This document shows, piece by piece, positions 63,051-64,000 of a stretch of DNA of 64,000 nt. Source of the stretch: Atrichornis clamosus. Its lineage: Eukaryota; Chordata; Aves; Passeriformes; Menuridae. Position 1 is the first letter of the stretch. Every line of letters begins with the position of its first letter. The notes beneath the pieces were generated by a model, which saw nothing but the letters and a program-made list of their open reading frames with translations, did not search any database and had not been told where the DNA came from. The stretch is from positions 248,001 through 312,000 of the forward strand of contig WBMZ01012071.1 of assembly GCA_013400975.1 (NCBI GenBank), in the 5' to 3' direction. The translations under genes and the position numbers were made by a program.

Positions 63051-64000
63051 TGTGCTCTGGCTAGAAAGTAGAATAAAGATGCTTAGTACAGATCTCAGTA
63101 AAATTTACAGCTTAAGAAATTATCTTCTTACGCTGAAAATATTTCCTTACTCCCTCCCTCCCTCCTAGACAACTGTATACAACACAAAAAAATGTTTGTG
63201 TCTTATTATTCTGTCAGGCATTATTGAACTATAAAATAATGATCTTGTCATCTCACACTTCTTAACAGATTATTAAAGAAAAATGACTAAAACTTGTTCA
63301 GACTGTCAAGTCCCTGCCAAACTGAAGCTAATGAATCACCCTGGCACTGGTAAATAGCCAAAACTAGATGATATGAAAGTTATAAATAGTGTTAGGGTTC
63401 ACGTTGCCAAATACATATATTTATGCCCCTGAAAGTGGTTATTGTTTTATTTCCATGAAGTAATTAAATCCTATCCAGTAGAGTAGTATGACACTCCTGT
63501 TTTTATTTCAATTTTTATTTTAACAACATAGATATAAATTGAAATGTGTGAGTAATGCCTACTACTTATTGATTTTGAGATGTTTGCTAGATAGAAGGAT
63601 CTCGGTGTCTGAGAAATAACTGAAACCAAAAGTGGGATGATGTTATTGTGGGGATTGAGTAAAAAGAGTTGGAAGAAACTGTTTCGTTCCAGTGTGTGCT
63701 TTTGGCCCAGAGGGGTCCCAGGTATTGCAGTTCATGTACTCTGATCTCAAGCTTGTCTTCTTCCTCCATATTTTTTTTTAAACCACGAATGAGCAGGTAG
63801 GTAGACTTAGTCTAATTAACGAAAGGTAAACTCCTTCTCTCTTCTGCTACAGGATCCTGTATTCATAAGAATGGTAATTTTGTTCTTGCTGCAGTCATCT
63901 ATGTACTGTCATGAATTAAATAAAATCATACAAAACCTAATACACCATCCAAGTCGTCCAGCTAAGAAACTCTTCAACATATGTCTTACTGCATAGTCCT
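63051..64000. other. Gene-free stretch
   Basis: Unique AT-rich sequence with a short 'ccctccctccctcc' run at 63153-63166. No gene, RNA or known repeat recognised. Confidence 0.6.

Overview
The window looks like vertebrate, most likely avian, nuclear DNA. It is AT-rich and CpG-poor, I see no CpG island, and open frames on both strands are short and lack recognisable domains. The avian assignment rests on chicken-repeat-1 (CR1) LINEs that are 5'-truncated and end in the short ATTCTGTG-type 3' repeat. No gene with an assignable name, no tRNA or rRNA, no CRISPR and no bacterial-style operon is visible. The stretch reads as the inside of a very long intron or a gene desert.

Layout. 1-1 kb: GT-rich low complexity, then unique sequence. 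1.02-1.71 kb: a very old CR1/L3-like copy on the minus strand. 4.0 kb: a short imperfect foldback element. 7.25-7.31 kb: a CpG palindrome beside a perfect CRE. 13.0 kb: a probable old CR1 3' fragment. 14.8-15.14 kb: a GC-richer patch, followed by AU-rich sequence resembling a 3' UTR. 15.65-15.84 kb: a 23-bp tandem duplication touching a minus-strand CR1 3' end. 24.9-25.16 kb: a MIR remnant next to a polyadenylation-signal-plus-poly(A) tract. 32.81-33.53 kb and 48.90-49.76 kb: two larger plus-strand CR1 copies of different subfamilies, the second keeping the reverse-transcriptase FADD box. 38.6-38.9 kb: a degenerate 102-bp purine-rich tandem repeat. MIR-like SINE remnants also lie near 28.9, 39.2, 50.97, 55.5 and 62.9 kb.

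There is no set of genes here that can be said to work together. In the lines I sampled, the plus strand carries more G and T than C and A, as expected if it is the sense strand of a long transcription unit; this is an inference. A few exon-like segments (minus strand at 45.87-45.95, 52.79-53.07 and 13.94-14.32 kb; plus strand at 45.05-45.10 kb) are recorded at low confidence, because open frames and splice-like motifs of this size arise by chance in 64 kb. I found no convincing undescribed system. The items most worth testing are the 102-bp repeat block, the poly(A) junction at 25.1 kb, and the exon-like segment at 53 kb.
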